A DNA stretch of 64,000 nucleotides from contig CP136066.1 in NCBI GenBank assembly GCA_032622095.1, positions 129,675,917 through 129,739,916 on the forward strand, written 5' to 3'. The position numbers and the translations under genes were made by a program. Shown one piece after another: positions 1-12,172 of this stretch; position 1 is the first letter of the stretch; each line of letters opens with the position of its first letter. Under the pieces are notes generated by a model. The model was not told the DNA's origin and did no database searches. It saw only the letters and a program-made list of their open reading frames with translations. Source of the stretch: Siphonodentalium dalli. Its lineage: Eukaryota > Mollusca > Scaphopoda > Gadilida > Siphonodentaliidae.

Positions 1-128
1 CTATACCAGTGATTGGCACAGCATACTGACTCCCCAGCCTGGTGTGCACTGTCCTGCCATGGTCGCTCTTTGATTGAGTCCTACAAACAAGGTCGGATTA
101 TACTTCCTCCCAATCTACTGTGACTACT

Positions 129-580
129 GGTTACACACAACTAATTATTTTCCATAGGCGACAGTGTTAACTAAAAGTCCCGCCGGCCATGGGTTTGACC
201 TAGTTGAACTTCAAGTGGTCAATTTTCCCTTAGAACGTCATCCTCTGCACCAGTATGTGACAACAAACGCGCCCTTTTCGGTATTTTTTTCAAACGATAA
301 TCTTGCATTTCCACAACTACCCCATTTACTGCAAAAAAATCAGCAGCATAAAAATACCCAGACCCCTTCCGTAACTTCTGGACGGCACCAGACTCTTCCT
401 GGACATCTAATCATACACGATCGCCATATTTACGTAGGCTATGGTTTTCTGTTCCCGATTAGGGATATTTCCCTCAATGATAATCAACCAATCAGCAGCC
501 AGAATTTTTTGTTATGCTGACTCGAGTTTCCCTTCACAAATTCAAGAAGAGTAACTCTATATAATTAGTTGTTTGTAACC
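129..580. mobile_element. MITE-like element, copy 1 (452 bp)
   Basis: Starts GGTTACACACAACTAATTAT and ends with its near-perfect inverse (ATAATTAGTTGTTTGTAACC, one mismatch over 20 bp). A second copy of identical length lies at 1475-1926, so the termini are defined by both copies. No transposase is encoded. A frame of about 118 codons is open in both copies, but it lacks an ATG and matches nothing I recognise, so I read the element as a non-autonomous DNA transposon. The target duplication is unclear for this copy; the second copy is flanked by TA. Confidence 0.75.
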
Positions 581-1474
581 TATAATTGAAAAGAAAATTG
601 AAGTTTGATCGTGTAAACCGCGCCAATTTTACAAAAAAACAGCTTTACCGTGATACAATAGAAATATAGGAGTCATTGGACATCCTATTATCTCCCAGCG
701 GTCATTTAACCCACATACCCCGTTTTAAAATTAACAATTTAATTGGGGTAAGAAATAACACCAGTTATAGAATCCTGATAAATCTGGAAGCGCAGTTCAG
801 TAGAAAAGATACTAATGTCTCATGTTAGGCTTGTCATAGACATATACTGCACAGTGTCGCATGTCCCATGTCCATCCACTCACTAGTGGGGATATTATGA
901 CCACAAATGTGACCACACCCCAAATTCAGGGTTTTTCATCATAATTTAATTTGTAAAAACCGACTCGCGTGCATAACGCACACGATAGAAAGTAATATGT
1001 ATAAGTTTTGAAAACTAGTCACGTATATCTACCATACGTTTTAAGGAATTTATCTAATTTTGAACAATACAATGTTTAATTGCATTTGAAAAAAGACCCC
1101 CCCCCCCTCAAAATTTCACCATCCGATGATGGTTTGGTTCAATGATAGGCGGATGTCCCTTTAAATTTCAGTACTTTTCAGGAGTTTGAGTCGAATTTCT
1201 ATCAGAGAAACTTCCATCACCTCGACCGTGCTATTTTGAACATTAAAGGTCCACCCATATGCACAAAATGGATGATTTTCAGAAAATTTCGCTTCCGGAA
1301 AAAGTTGAAGTTCCGGCGACAGAGGGTTAATAAATGTCTCGCATAATCTGAAAATGGGTCTGTAGGGCGTGAAAATATAATAACTCAACAAAACGAGTCA
1401 GTCTTTGTTTATCAGTGTTCCTAAATTCGCTGCCCTGAACGATATTTGAAAAATGTGATTTTTTTTTGCCTATA
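581..1474. other. No gene seen; spacer between the two MITE copies
   Basis: AT-rich sequence with a poly-C run near 1097-1108. Short open frames occur on both strands but none has a recognisable motif or convincing composition. Confidence 0.5.
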
Positions 1475-1926
1475 GGTTACACACAACTAATTATTTTCCA
1501 TAGGCGACAGTGTTAACTAAAAGTCCCGCCGGCCATGGGTTTGACCTAGTTGAACTTCAAGTGGTCAATTTTCCCTTAGAACGTCATCCTCTGCACCAGT
1601 ATGTGACAACAAACGCGCCCTTTTCGGTATTTTTTTCAAACGATAATCTTGCATTTCCACAACTACCCCATTTACTGCAAAAAAATCAGCAGCAAAAAAA
1701 TACCCAGACCCCTTCCGTAACTTCTGGACGGCACCAGACTCTTCCTGGACATCTAAACATACACGATCGCCATATTTACGTAGTCTATGATTTTCTGTTC
1801 CCGATTAGGGATATTTCCCTCAATGATAATCAACCAATCAGCAGCCAGAATTTTTTTTTATGCTGACTCGAGTTTCCCTACACAAATTCAAGAAGAGTAA
1901 CTCTATATAATTAGTTGTTTGTAACC
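1475..1926. mobile_element. MITE-like element, copy 2 (452 bp)
   Basis: Same orientation, same length and nearly the same sequence as the copy at 129-580, with a handful of substitutions and a longer T-run near 1853. The TIRs are the same 20 bp. TA precedes and follows the element, compatible with a TA target duplication of Tc1/mariner or PIF-like elements, but one dinucleotide is weak evidence. Confidence 0.75.
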
Positions 1927-2739
1927 TACTGAGCCTTGGCTGTAAAAAATCATATGAATCTAACAAATGATCTTGTTTCACCACAGACTAACCATGTAAC
2001 GATGTATGTGAGAATGTCTCCAATAACTGAAATAGTGTAAATTTTGACGACTCATATGATGAGCAGAGTGAGATAACTCAACTTATAGAATAGGAAGTAG
2101 TAGCATGCCTTGAAAACTGTTTGGCAACACAATATTATATACTGCAAAAGTCATTTGTTTATTGGCAAAACATCCTCTGTATAACAACTAATTTCGTTAA
2201 CATAAAATATTTTACCTGAACAGATGTTTACATCAGAGATAGGCAACTTGAAATTGGAGGCCGGAAATTTGGGCATACAATTTCAATTTCTTCAGAAAAA
2301 TTATATATTTTGATATTACTTATCTAATCTGACCCAAAAGACACATGTTAGTGATGATTGTTTTAATATTTTTCACATTGACTTCTATCAAGTATTCGCC
2401 CAATAAATGACTATTATAGTCCTTAAGACAATCAATTACTCATTAGGTTAAATTAAACGAAGCAATAGTGGGGTTCTTCGGTTTGTTTATGGTTTGTCCC
2501 CAGATAACGAACTCAGTCGTGTCTGTGGCGGAAAGTGTGAGAAACTTCGATTTTGTTGGCCGTTTTGGATGCCATCCTAAACTTATTGTCAAATATGGAG
2601 CGTTTGTAATGCCATATCTATTGTCATTTGTCATCACTCTCGCAACATGCGCGGCACAAATAAGAAAATATCATTCTGTATAACGTAAGTCTTACTCATA
2701 AGCCTTTGTAGCCATATGTGTTCAGTTGAAATATATAGA
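1927..2739. other. No gene seen
   Basis: AT-rich. A pair of opposed frames of 60-70 codons near 2443-2683 lacks any family motif, and the plus-strand one has no ATG start. Nothing else is supported. Confidence 0.45.
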
Positions 2740-2885
2740 GGATCTCACATGAGTTCCTATTTTATACGGAATTTATCAACCGAGTTCACTAAATTCGATT
2801 TGAGCCGAGGTTTACCGAGCCTCAAATAGAATTTAGAGGACGAGGTTGATAAATTACGTATAAAATAGGACGAGTGTGAGATACC
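2740..2885. repeat. Small foldback (imperfect hairpin of about 65-bp arms)
   Basis: The left arm, beginning ggatctcacatgag near 2740, and the right arm, ending gagtgtgagatacc near 2885, are imperfect inverse copies (shared blocks include cctattttatacg and aatttatcaacc). The loop is a few bases, so the whole 146-bp stretch can fold. It is probably a small MITE or foldback; the TIR-only structure leaves the family unassigned. Confidence 0.6.
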
Positions 2886-3984
2886 TTTTATCACATGATC
2901 AAATAAACCCGAAGCAACGCGAAATATTCATCGAAAACAACAATCATAAACTACAGCGATCGCAAGTTATTTGAAGAACATCGTGACGTCATCGCACGCG
3001 CTGATATTAAACGTGTCTATTACCGATAATTATGAAACTGCTTTTATGGCCAAATTATGTGATAAATATATATATATATATAATCTTTCCATAAAAATTC
3101 AAGTAAAAATATAAAATATACGAAATAGTTGACAGAAAGGTGATCGTATGAGGTTTTATGAACTTATTGATTCTAGATCAGTGTTATCGCGAGGTTATAC
3201 CATAGCCTGTTAAAATTTCATCACAATGTTGTAAGTTTTACATAAATTAGTAAAATTTCTAATTTTTCACATTTTTTTTCAAATCTTAATCTTAGATCAC
3301 GTTCAGACACCGTTATTTATAATTCCCTCCACCACTCTCTATACTGTTTCAGTTTATGCTTATAAAACCAACTTGACATCCAGCATGCTAAGTGTAAACT
3401 ACATAATTCGTTTTTCTGCAAAATTTATATTTTAGGGGGTCATGGGGTTAAGTTTACACTCATATCACATTTTCGTTTTGGTATATCATTGGGGCAATTT
3501 TTTAGCGATGTTGCGGATCAATGGCCCATGCTGATCACAAGTTATAGCCATTTATAAGTGACAATGTTTTTCAAAATCCAAGTAATTTTTCGCGAATTCA
3601 AAATATTTATCGCATTTTTTTCTAACAAGCTCATAAATTGGTCTAGTTTTGTATCTCATGTCATTTTATAACCATTTCTTATTAATATAAACGATATATT
3701 GTGCAGTTTATAACTGACACTTGTACTCGAGAGAATTTGAATTTTAGTTTAGGGGTAAGAGTTGTATTCCCTGAAAAAACTATTTTGGGACACTTTCTGA
3801 AACGGGCAACAAGCAAAATCTGATGCGCCACATGATTTACCTTTAATTTGATATATAGAAACATTTGTTGGAGGGGGATTGCATCCAATTTGAAAAATAT
3901 CTTGCTTGGTCCACGGACTAACACATTTCGGGTTTTCGTGGGGTGTGTCTTATAGTTGCAGTGTGTAACTATTATGACCGGATT
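2886..3984. other. No gene seen; AT-rich with a short (TA)n run
   Basis: Contains an alternating TA run near 3066-3082 and homopolymer-rich sequence. A minus-strand frame of 80 codons near 3682-3924 has no recognisable motif and low-complexity composition. Confidence 0.45.
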
Positions 3985-4285
3985 AATTACGTTCGATGTT
4001 TAGGTATAAACAATGGCTGTGCCATGCACACTTGGAGATTTTATGGCGGGAACACAATTTTTGATCCGCATTTAGAAGCTTTCTGGTTTGCTGAATGAAA
4101 AACCTGCATGTAATAAGCCGTAGTTTTTTGTAATAAGTTGAAGGATTATTTGTTTTAACGGAATTCTGAGGCGGTGCATTAAATTAATGCAACCAATATA
4201 TTTTATATTATAATTTATATTTATGGCTAATAATATGATCTTGGGGGCGTTACCATTTCTGACTATGTTTTTCTTGTTATACGTG
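3985..4285 (-). repeat. Dispersed repeat, inverse copy of 19684-19930
   Basis: Read on the minus strand, this stretch matches the first 250 bp of the insertion at 19684. Shared landmarks are the end CAAGAAAA(A/C)CATAGTCAG, then aaatggtaacgcc, then aatataaaatatattggtt, then gaattccgttaa, then ggcacagccattg. Sequence outside the CAAGAAAA end differs between the two sites, so that end looks like a true element terminus. No coding potential seen. Confidence 0.6.
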
Positions 4286-4729
4286 TTAGTTAATTAACTG
4301 ACAACTACGTTCTATTCTGTTTGTCCCAGTTCCGTATGGGGCATGACAAAACCATTTTAAAGTTGCATTATGGAATTTTGCGGAGACCCTCTTTTGTGAT
4401 TCTGGCCATATTATTGAAAGGAAATGGGCAGAACTTTGAGACGGAACTGAGATGAACCATGATATATGGCCCATTATGATAAAAAATGATCAACTGGATA
4501 CAGGGTGGATGCCAAAATGGCAGCCATGGAGTTGTAATATTGTTAATCTGAATTATCCCAGAACCTCACTCAACAAAGAGACTTCCCGGCGATCTTTATA
4601 GATCCTCATTGTGTATACCGAACTAAAGATGGTGGTATCTCTCGCCTGAATCCGTTGTAGCAACAACAAAACTAACTGTTTTGTTCCTAATAAACCCATG
4701 GAACTGGAACTGGAACTGGAACGGAAACG
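4286..4729. other. No gene seen; short GGAACT microsatellite
   Basis: AT-rich sequence followed by a (GGAACT)n run at about 4699-4723, directly against the left end of the CpG-rich TIR element. Confidence 0.5.
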
Positions 4730-5172
4730 TATGGAATCCTATTAGGGCCACTTGCTAATGGCGAAAGCGAAAGCGAAAGCGACAAAAAGTGCGCCATTAG
4801 TAACGCGCCGAAAGCGACAAAATATGCGCCGTTACGGCGCACTATTTGTCGCTTTCGGCGCACTTTTTGTCGCTTTCGGCGCGCGCACCGAAAGCGACAA
4901 AATGTGCGATATTAGCGCATGTTTCGGCGCGCCGAAAGCGACAAAATGTGCGCCGTAACGGCGCACATTTTGTCGCTTTCGGCGCGTTACTAATGGCGCA
5001 CTTTTTGTCGCTTTCGGCGCGCGCCATTAGGCATACTATTAGGTCCACTCCCTAATGGCGCGCGCCGGAAGCGACAAAAAGTGCGCCATTAGGGTATGTT
5101 TCGGCGCGCGCCGAAAGCGACAAAAAGTGCGCCGAAAGCGCCATTAGCAAGTGGCCCTAATAGGATTCCATA
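4730..5172. mobile_element. CpG-rich TIR element with nested palindromes (443 bp)
   Basis: Perfect 34-bp TIRs at 4730-4763 and 5139-5172 (outer bases TATGGAATCCTATTAGGGCC). The interior is built from about a dozen copies, in both orientations, of a module around GCGCCGAAAGCGACAAAA(A/T)GTGCG, separated by GCCATTAG or its inverse. The base composition (GC- and CpG-rich) contrasts sharply with the AT-rich surroundings. There is no reading frame beyond those forced by the repeat. I read it as a foldback-type non-autonomous element; the internal modules could also be a binding-site array. Confidence 0.75.
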
Positions 5173-6027
5173 GAAACTGTCATATGTTTAGAAAAGCTGA
5201 ACAGTTCAAAAACATTCATATGGAGAGATAATACATTTTCGATCTTATGACTCGTCTGGATTGGCTCACAACCACACCAATAATTATACTTCCATGGTGT
5301 AACCAAGGAAGTATATTGTTTTTCTATTGAGGCAGTTTTCCGTTTAATTGGAAATACCCAGAAACTAATTGCAGTAGGAACGCGAAATTTTCAGGGAATG
5401 TAGGCAATTAAGGGACACTCAAAATGGTAATATCGCGATTTCGGCCAAACATTTAATGGCGGAGAAAAAATAAAAAAAAACGATTATTTTCATTATTATT
5501 ATTATACTTAACCATTTTTCAACTCCTTATTCTCTGAAAGTATGAGGAATAGCAAACTAAAATTTGGTACGTATGTTGGGGTCAATGAGTTCTAACTAAT
5601 CGTCGTATAATGAATATTGTCCGCGTTTCCCCTGCGGAGTTATCTCCCTTTATCTGAAAAAATGTCATTTTATTATCTCGGGAGTTATAAGGAGCAGAGC
5701 ATCGAAAATTGGACCAAATGCACACCTCGATATGCCCTACTGCCCACGGGTATCAAAACTTGTGTCCGCGCTTTCCCTGAGGAGTTACCGCCCATAAGTA
5801 GAGACACACTATACACTAGAATGAATAAATCGAGATTTTTTTTTTATAAGTACAGAGCTCTAAATTTTTTATTGCATATTCCGAATTGGACGATTAATCC
5901 TGACTCGAATATACCGCCTATACACGTTTTTACCCAGGATTTTCTGCGTTACGGGGTACGGAAATATTGCAACTATTCTTCCCGCCAAATCCAAACCTGG
6001 CGATTAAAGAGCAAGATATTATCGTAG
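5173..6027. other. No gene seen; contains a diverged internal duplication
   Basis: A stretch beginning tgtccgcg(c)tttcccctg near 5616 recurs, diverged, near 5761. The 136-codon frame across it has a TTG start and simply reads the duplicated sequence twice, so I do not call it a gene. An ATT microsatellite lies near 5492-5506. Confidence 0.5.
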
Positions 6028-6600
6028 CAGGTACGTTGACATACTTTATATACGTCCCATAAGTTTGACGGCTATACTATAAATGTAATATACCCAGCGG
6101 AGAATGCGTGTCAGGAAAATTCCACGAAAATTGCAAAGGGGGGAAAATTCAAACATCGAGATAATTTTGTTTGATGAGTACATCTGATGGCTAGTGTTCA
6201 CGCGCATCTAGAGGGCGATTTTCTAATTTTTAGATGGAACGGTTTACTCGTGACAACACTATATATCATAGATATGTATACCTATGTAGTCTATCACTAA
6301 CCGACTTTTAGCCCAAAATCAAAACGGGCTAATGTAGGAACGAGTTTCACGCAGGAGCATGTAAGCCGGAATACTGTAGGTACGCCTACAAAATTTGACC
6401 GCTCTACTATAAACGCAACCTGCTCAAGGGAGTGTTTGTGTCGGGTGGGTTAAGATTTGGCAAATTCCACCGAAGATCAAATGGGGAAAATTACTCCGAA
6501 AATCAGATATTGAGATAAAAACTTTTCGACGAGTGGATGTGATAATTAGTATCTAAACGCAAGATTAGTACGCTTTTAAAGATTTAGAGTGTACGGTTTA
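6028..6600. repeat. Diverged tandem duplication (about 350-bp period)
   Basis: Sequence beginning g(c/t)aggtacg at 6029 and again at about 6375 shares order and many blocks: g(a/g)c(c/g)gct(a/c)tactataaa, then (a/g)attccac(c)gaa, then gggaaaatt, then gagata, then a(a/c)ggtttaac. It belongs to the same repeat family as the following block. Confidence 0.55.
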
Positions 6601-7175
6601 ACCCTGGTAGCCTATAACGTTGTAACGGGTGATATATATATTATTCAAATTCAAACCCTCTCTTCATGACGCAAATTCAAACGGACTTGTCAAGAAGCAA
6701 GGCAAATGCATAAACATTCTCACCGATATACTATATAGGTATGTCCGCTCTACTATAAAAGTAACCTGTTGTCACGATTTGACCTGTCCAAAACACTCCT
6801 CGGACAAAAGTTTTCCTAGGTATCAAATTTTGTCGAAATCCATTCGTTCTACCCGATTTGACCTTGAACTGACCATTTCGAAGGTCAATGTTAGGTCGGG
6901 GCCACAATTTGACCCATCCAAAAGACTCCCCGGACAAAAGTAACCCTACCTAGGTATAAAATTTCGTTGAAATCAGTCTGTTTTTCCCGATTTGACCTTG
7001 GATTAACCTTTTTGAATGCAAAGGTCAGGTGGGGGTCACGATTTGACCCGTCCAAAACACTCCCTGAATAAAAGTATCCATATTTATCAAATTCTGTCAA
7101 AATCCGTCCAGCAGTTTTCCCGGTCATAGCTAACAGACAAACAAACAGACAGACAGAAGTCCCAAAATATATATT
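6601..7175. repeat. Three diverged tandem repeats of about 130 bp with an ACAGACAG tail
   Basis: Units start with caC(G/A)ATTTGACC at 6773, 6903 and 7037. The last unit runs into cgtccagcagttttcccg and then caaacaaacagacagacag at about 7136-7156. That kind of ending, a short sentence about square-root-like decay of sequence into an acagacag tail, is common at the 3' ends of invertebrate RTE-type LINEs and related elements; this is recollection of a general pattern, not a database match. No RT sequence is attached here. Confidence 0.5.
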
Positions 7176-7375
7176 AAATTTAGAAATGACAATGCAAGTG
7201 CACCATCGGATCATAAGGCACCAATATGCATTCGCATAAAGAGGAACACACATATAAGCATAACACTCGCATGGGATGGGATGGGATACCATGGAAGTAT
7301 ATCTGATTCCATGGAATCTGACCTCTAGTTGTTTTTGTTATGCCCTAAGTACTGGATTCTATTGTATATAAAATA

Positions 7376-7780
7376 TTGTATATATGTTTTGCATGTTACT
7401 CATTAATTTGGGTCTTCGCAATAAAGCATTCATACAAAGTTTTATATATGATTATAGTCTGTATACGTGTGCGTGGATATGGATACAAGCATCTATTCTA
7501 TTTTATGGTTATGTGTAATGTGTATAGGTGTACATGGGATGACTGCACGGTCATGATTGAAGTGTACATGCATACCTGGAGTAAGCTGGATGGTCATTGG
7601 CGAACTTGTGGGTATATCATAGGGAGTGGCCTTTTGGTGACGGTGGGACGTATATTTATATATGTTGTGGATGTATTATCATTGGTGGTGTATAGTGGTA
7701 GATGTATGATCATGGATTGTGTGTATGAGTACACAGTGAATTGCTGAATTTTCATGTGTGAGCTAGGTGTATATGCAAGT
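7376..7780 (+). repeat. Degenerate minisatellite left of the array
   Basis: Degenerate repeats of about 45-60 bp built on gtgtataggtgtacat, gactgcacggtcatg and catacctgga, the same family as the minisatellite inside each array unit (for example 13411-14447). It abuts the outer end (ATAGAC) of the first foldback element. Open frames here are repeat-driven and not called. Confidence 0.65.
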
Positions 7781-8826
7781 ATAGACCATTTTACAGATAG
7801 CGAGAATGATGCATTGTGGGCCAGAAAGTATCCAAACAAAGCCACGTGCTTTACGGCCGCATGCATTTAGGGTGGGTCTATAAAACTAATTATAACTTTG
7901 GTATCTGTCATAGTTTACGCGAGAAATTTTAAACACATATCAGGGACATGTTCCCCCTTCTTGAATGTTAAAAAACATTTCCAGATGCTTGTCGTATTTT
8001 AATTGATTTTATGCGATGAAATAATGCGAAAATTCAGAAAATTGCACTAATTTCTCAATATTTTGCGGTTTTAGTAAACACCTGATAAAAGTCGTTCTAT
8101 TTGGGAATTTTTAAACCAAATTTTCAGACAATATAGAGTAAACACAGTACTATCGGAATATCGTCAAGGAGTTCTGTGCCGAAGCTGCCGTCAATAAATT
8201 CGCTTTTTCGTGTTCGACGAAAATGAAACTTGTCTGTTTAAAGGTCCCATTTTCGTGTCGAATGGTGATAGAATCTCCATTTGTCAAGTTGATGGATAAA
8301 TTACATCACACTTAATCGGCTTATGTCCGCGGCCATAAACCTGTGTTTTTATAACAATTTATTGGAGACAAACTGTTGCGCGCTTATCAGTTGAAGTTAA
8401 TAATCGTGAAGCCTGTGTAACAAATGTTCAAATACAACGGAAAAAAAATACGTAAAATAAATAGCGTGACCAATGAGCATTCACAAAACAATATACATCA
8501 GTTTTGAAAACGAGTAAAAATGATTATAAATGAAAACGCTCTTTATCGTTTACCGGCGCTTTTGCGCAAGAAGGTTTTTAATGGACGCAATCATTGGATT
8601 TTGTTCTAGGCTAAAAAAAACAAACAATACAAAATGTGTTCAAACTTCCTCTTTTGAAAGTTGAAGTAAAACATCACGGGTGTTGTTACAGTCTATTGTG
8701 ATTCTTTGGTGAGCACGCAGTGAACACAAGTCATACTTTGCCAAATTCATCCCGTATATCACACATGTTTAGTATACATGACACGTCGTCACTTTCGTGA
8801 GAACATCTAACGGAAGTTTTATGGGG

Positions 8827-9321
8827 TATATAAAATAGAAGCATGGCCAGTTGATGTACAGACAGCGAACTAAAAACCTTCCTAAACGACCGTGGTGTTC
8901 CATCAACTAGACGAAAAAAAAGATGAGAAAGTGCAGCTAGCCGAGTTGGCACACAAACAGAAATTTCCAGTTATTCAGTCGGCAGATGATCAACAGAAAA
9001 CGGTTAATACCCAAAAAGCGAAGTTGTTATGCCTGGAGTTTTTGTTGTCTTTCTACATACAACGAAGATGTGAAATTCAAGATTTTTCGTCAGATAGATC
9101 CAAAGAAATACTTTGTTGAAATCTCTTGCCATATTTTGCTGTATTTATGCAAAACGTGCATCTCCATCTTAACACATCGATGTAGATTGAAAACGACATA
9201 TTTGCGGTCATGTAATGATAACATAAACGCTCTTTATTGGTTCCGTTTTATATGGTATAAAATGACCTTCCGAATTACTCTAAACTTGAAAGTTTTTTGT
9301 AGGAAATCAATAAACTTATAG
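8827..9321 (+). other. Possible small transcription unit in the foldback core
   Basis: A good TATA box (TATATAAAA, 8827-8835) is followed about 480 bp later by AATAAA (9309-9314). Between them lie two very short upstream ORFs and a 111-codon ATG frame (8986-9321) rich in Lys/Arg and Cys, with no recognisable motif; its stop overlaps the AATAAA region. An overlapping frame at 8892-9119 lacks an ATG. The same arrangement recurs in unit 2 (TATA 18567, AATAAA 19049), unit 4 (52552, 53034) and unit 5 (59424, 59906); in unit 3 a LINE sits between TATA box and frame. Copies are too similar to test coding by substitution pattern. It may be non-coding. Confidence 0.3.
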
Positions 9322-10690
9322 TACATGTACGAATATTCATATCAAATTAAATAATACTCACGTTTCTGGGTTACGTCGGTCATTATTGCAACCGAAAACT
9401 GCACAGCGATTTGAAGGCATTTTCAATTTATGATTTTGTAAGGGTAGTAGATGGGCACGAAGCGAAGTGATTTTGTTGAATGAGAGTAGAAGGGTGCGAA
9501 GCGCCCGGGATGGTCGAAAAGATCGAGAGAAGATACCATAGCATATGGATTAGGTTCAAATGTCACAATAGACATGAAGGAGTATCACATCGCCCTCTCA
9601 CATGCTTCAGTTGTCAGTTAAAACATGAAGTTTTTCATAAAACAGTTTCATTTTCGTGAAACGCATGCGAAGAGAGAATTTATTGACGGCAGCTTAGGCA
9701 GTCTGAGGGGTAATTAATCCCAAATGCACGGAACTCCTTTACGATATTCCGATAGTACTGCGTTTACTCTATATTCTCTAAAAAATTTGTGTAAAAGTTC
9801 CCAATAGAACGACTTTTATCAGGCGTTTACTAAAACCGCAAAATATTGAGAATATTAAAAACCTTCTTGCGCAAAAGCGCCGGTACACGATAAAGAGCTT
9901 TTTCATTTATAATCGTTTATGAAACAGCAATAACACTGTATTTATGGGAACAACTGATGTATATTGTTTTGTGAATGCTCATTGGTCACGCTATTTATTT
10001 TACGTAGTTTTTTTCTGTTGTATTTGAACATTTGTTACACAGGCTTCACGATTATTAACTTCAACTGATAAGCGCCGTCTGCTACGTATGCGCGCAACAG
10101 TTTGTCTCCAATAAATTGTTATAAAAACACAGGTTTATGGCCGCGGACATAAGCCGATTAAGTGTGATGTAATAGAATCCCAATAGAACGACTTTTATCA
10201 GGTGTTTACTAAAACCGCAAAATATTGAGAGATTAGTGCAATTTTCTGAATTTTCGCATTATTTCATCGCTTAAAATCAATTAAAATACGACAAGCAACT
10301 GGAAATGTTTTTGAACGTTCTAGAAGGGGTACATGTCCCTTATATATGTTTAAAATTTCTCGCGTAAACTATGACAGATACCAAAGTTATAATTAGTTTT
10401 ATAGACCCACCCTAAATCCCCCATAGTAAATCAGCGATGTATATATGGGGCGATTAGAAGCCGCAGTGCTTGGCCAAGCGCCGGTATATGAAATATCGCG
10501 GATCGCGTGACTTCGCGAGATCTCATTTCACTCTTGTTTTCGTCGTATGCGGGATTGTCTTGTGTTTTGCTTTTAAATGGATATCTACATCTAAAAAACG
10601 TGAGTATTGTACTTACTTATACGTTCTAAAATAAAACTTTGTCTAATAATCAAACTAAGCTACCGCTAATCTCATAACGTTCGTCGTAAG

Positions 10691-11005
10691 ATGCTCGCAG
10701 ACGAATTAAAAGCATTAGATTCTCTCGTAACGAACACTGAACACAGAAAACATAAGAAAAATACCGGGGAAAAAATCGTGAGTTCATTGATCCGATATAA
10801 ATTGAAAGGATATCTTAAATATCACATCCAATACCAACTTATTATACACGCTTTTGCTGTATTTCAACCATGTCCATTAAAGGTGAAATTTCGTGGAAAT
10901 GTATTTCAATTTCCGAAATTCGAGCTATTGGGGGTGGACGTCCGATACCATTTATGTGTAACAGACTTACGACTTTTGCAGCCACATGAACATGGCCGCA
11001 ATTAA
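10691..11005 (+). CDS. Possible ORF of 104 codons inside the insertion
   Basis: ATG start, hydrophilic first third (Lys/Glu/Arg rich, residues 1-40), then a mixed region with aromatic residues and cysteines, ending in a His-rich tail. I do not recognise it. It is preceded by AG at a possible splice acceptor and by a CpG-rich stretch with a donor-like GTGAGT at 10600, so it could be a second exon. After the stop, the same frame reopens at 11048 for 63 codons, which argues as easily for a decayed gene. Unique in the window, so no comparison is possible. Confidence 0.25.
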   Translation: MLADELKALDSLVTNTEHRKHKKNTGEKIVSSLIRYKLKGYLKYHIQYQLIIHAFAVFQPCPLKVKFRGNVFQFPKFELLGVDVRYHLCVTDLRLLQPHEHGRN

Positions 11006-12172
11006 AATAGAAAGCTTGCAATATTTATATTGCTGATACAGTAGGCGATGACTTCCAGTTGCATTGAAGTTGGTTTTTTTTGTTTTTCGGTTCATAACTT
11101 TACAAGAAATGAGCATCAATTGTTAAAAATGGACATTTCCCAATCTAGCACACTCGCGTTCGAATTTCAACAACTCTTCCAAAATAACCAGATGTGGCAT
11201 GAAACCATTGCATTAGATTGTTTTCTTATATATCCCTGAGTGACTTTCAGCATACTTTGCAAAGTTTTATTGCAGGAATTGTTTGTTATATCACAATGTA
11301 AGTGTGTTGTTTTAAGACTGACAGCCTTTCTCGTTTTTATGGGGGAGGGCTACCACTTTCTCAAGTTTTCTAAAATGGCTCTGACAAAAATGGAATGGGT
11401 GGTGATTTTAAAATCATAATATAGCTATGTGTGTCCTTCAATTAATTTCATCATATTTTACTAATTTTTTTTACACTTTTTTCATGTAGAATTAACATTG
11501 GTTGGATTTTCTTGGAAATGTTAATTTGCAAGTATGGGGGTGGGAACTTTAGCATGTAATCATATATAACCAAAATTAGAATAAAATTATCACTTAATTT
11601 TGATTTGGCATATGTTTTGGGATGACTATTAGCAAATTTTACAAGGATTAATAACCATGTTTTACCAATATCTTATCTCAAAGTTGAGCAAATTTCATTA
11701 CTCTCTGACAAGTCCAACCGGTATATCGGCGTGCTTGGATACGGTCCATGGAAATTGTACTGTCTGTATTTCATGTCAGCCCTGGGAATTAGCCTAGGCA
11801 ATTATTGAATCATATTGATTTGAGATGGCAATATTGTTGCAAAATCGCCTAGGTAAAATCTGTTTTTCTTTCACCTAGGCAAAAATATTGCCAAGGCAAA
11901 TTTTCCTTAATTCCCAGGGCTGCATGTTCAATTGTCAAATATAACTTGAGAAAGTTTCCTATTGCATCAAAATGCTTTACATTCTACATTCTACATGTAT
12001 GTCCATGTATATTTGAACATGTATATGGTCTATCATATTAAATGTTATATCAGTCTCGGGCGCTCACCCCCCCCCCCCATGTCCCCATGCCCCCCAAATA
12101 GAATCAACCTAGGAAACAAACTGATTATTAGTAATATATACTAGTAGTCATGCCTTACTTTGTTATTTCAGT

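Noticed and set aside
164-520. 118-codon frame in MITE copy 1 (and its twin at 1510-1866)
   Set aside because: No ATG start, no motif; present in both copies only because the copies are alike.
1161-1391. 76-codon minus-strand frame
   Set aside because: No family feature and unremarkable length for chance.
2443-2683. Opposed frames of 64 and 71 codons
   Set aside because: No motif; the plus-strand one starts at GTG; cannot tell coding from chance.
4752-5055. Overlapping frames on both strands in the CpG-rich TIR element
   Set aside because: Produced by the repeated module, which lacks stops in several phases.
5617-6027. 136-codon frame
   Set aside because: TTG start and it reads an internal duplication twice; no family resemblance.
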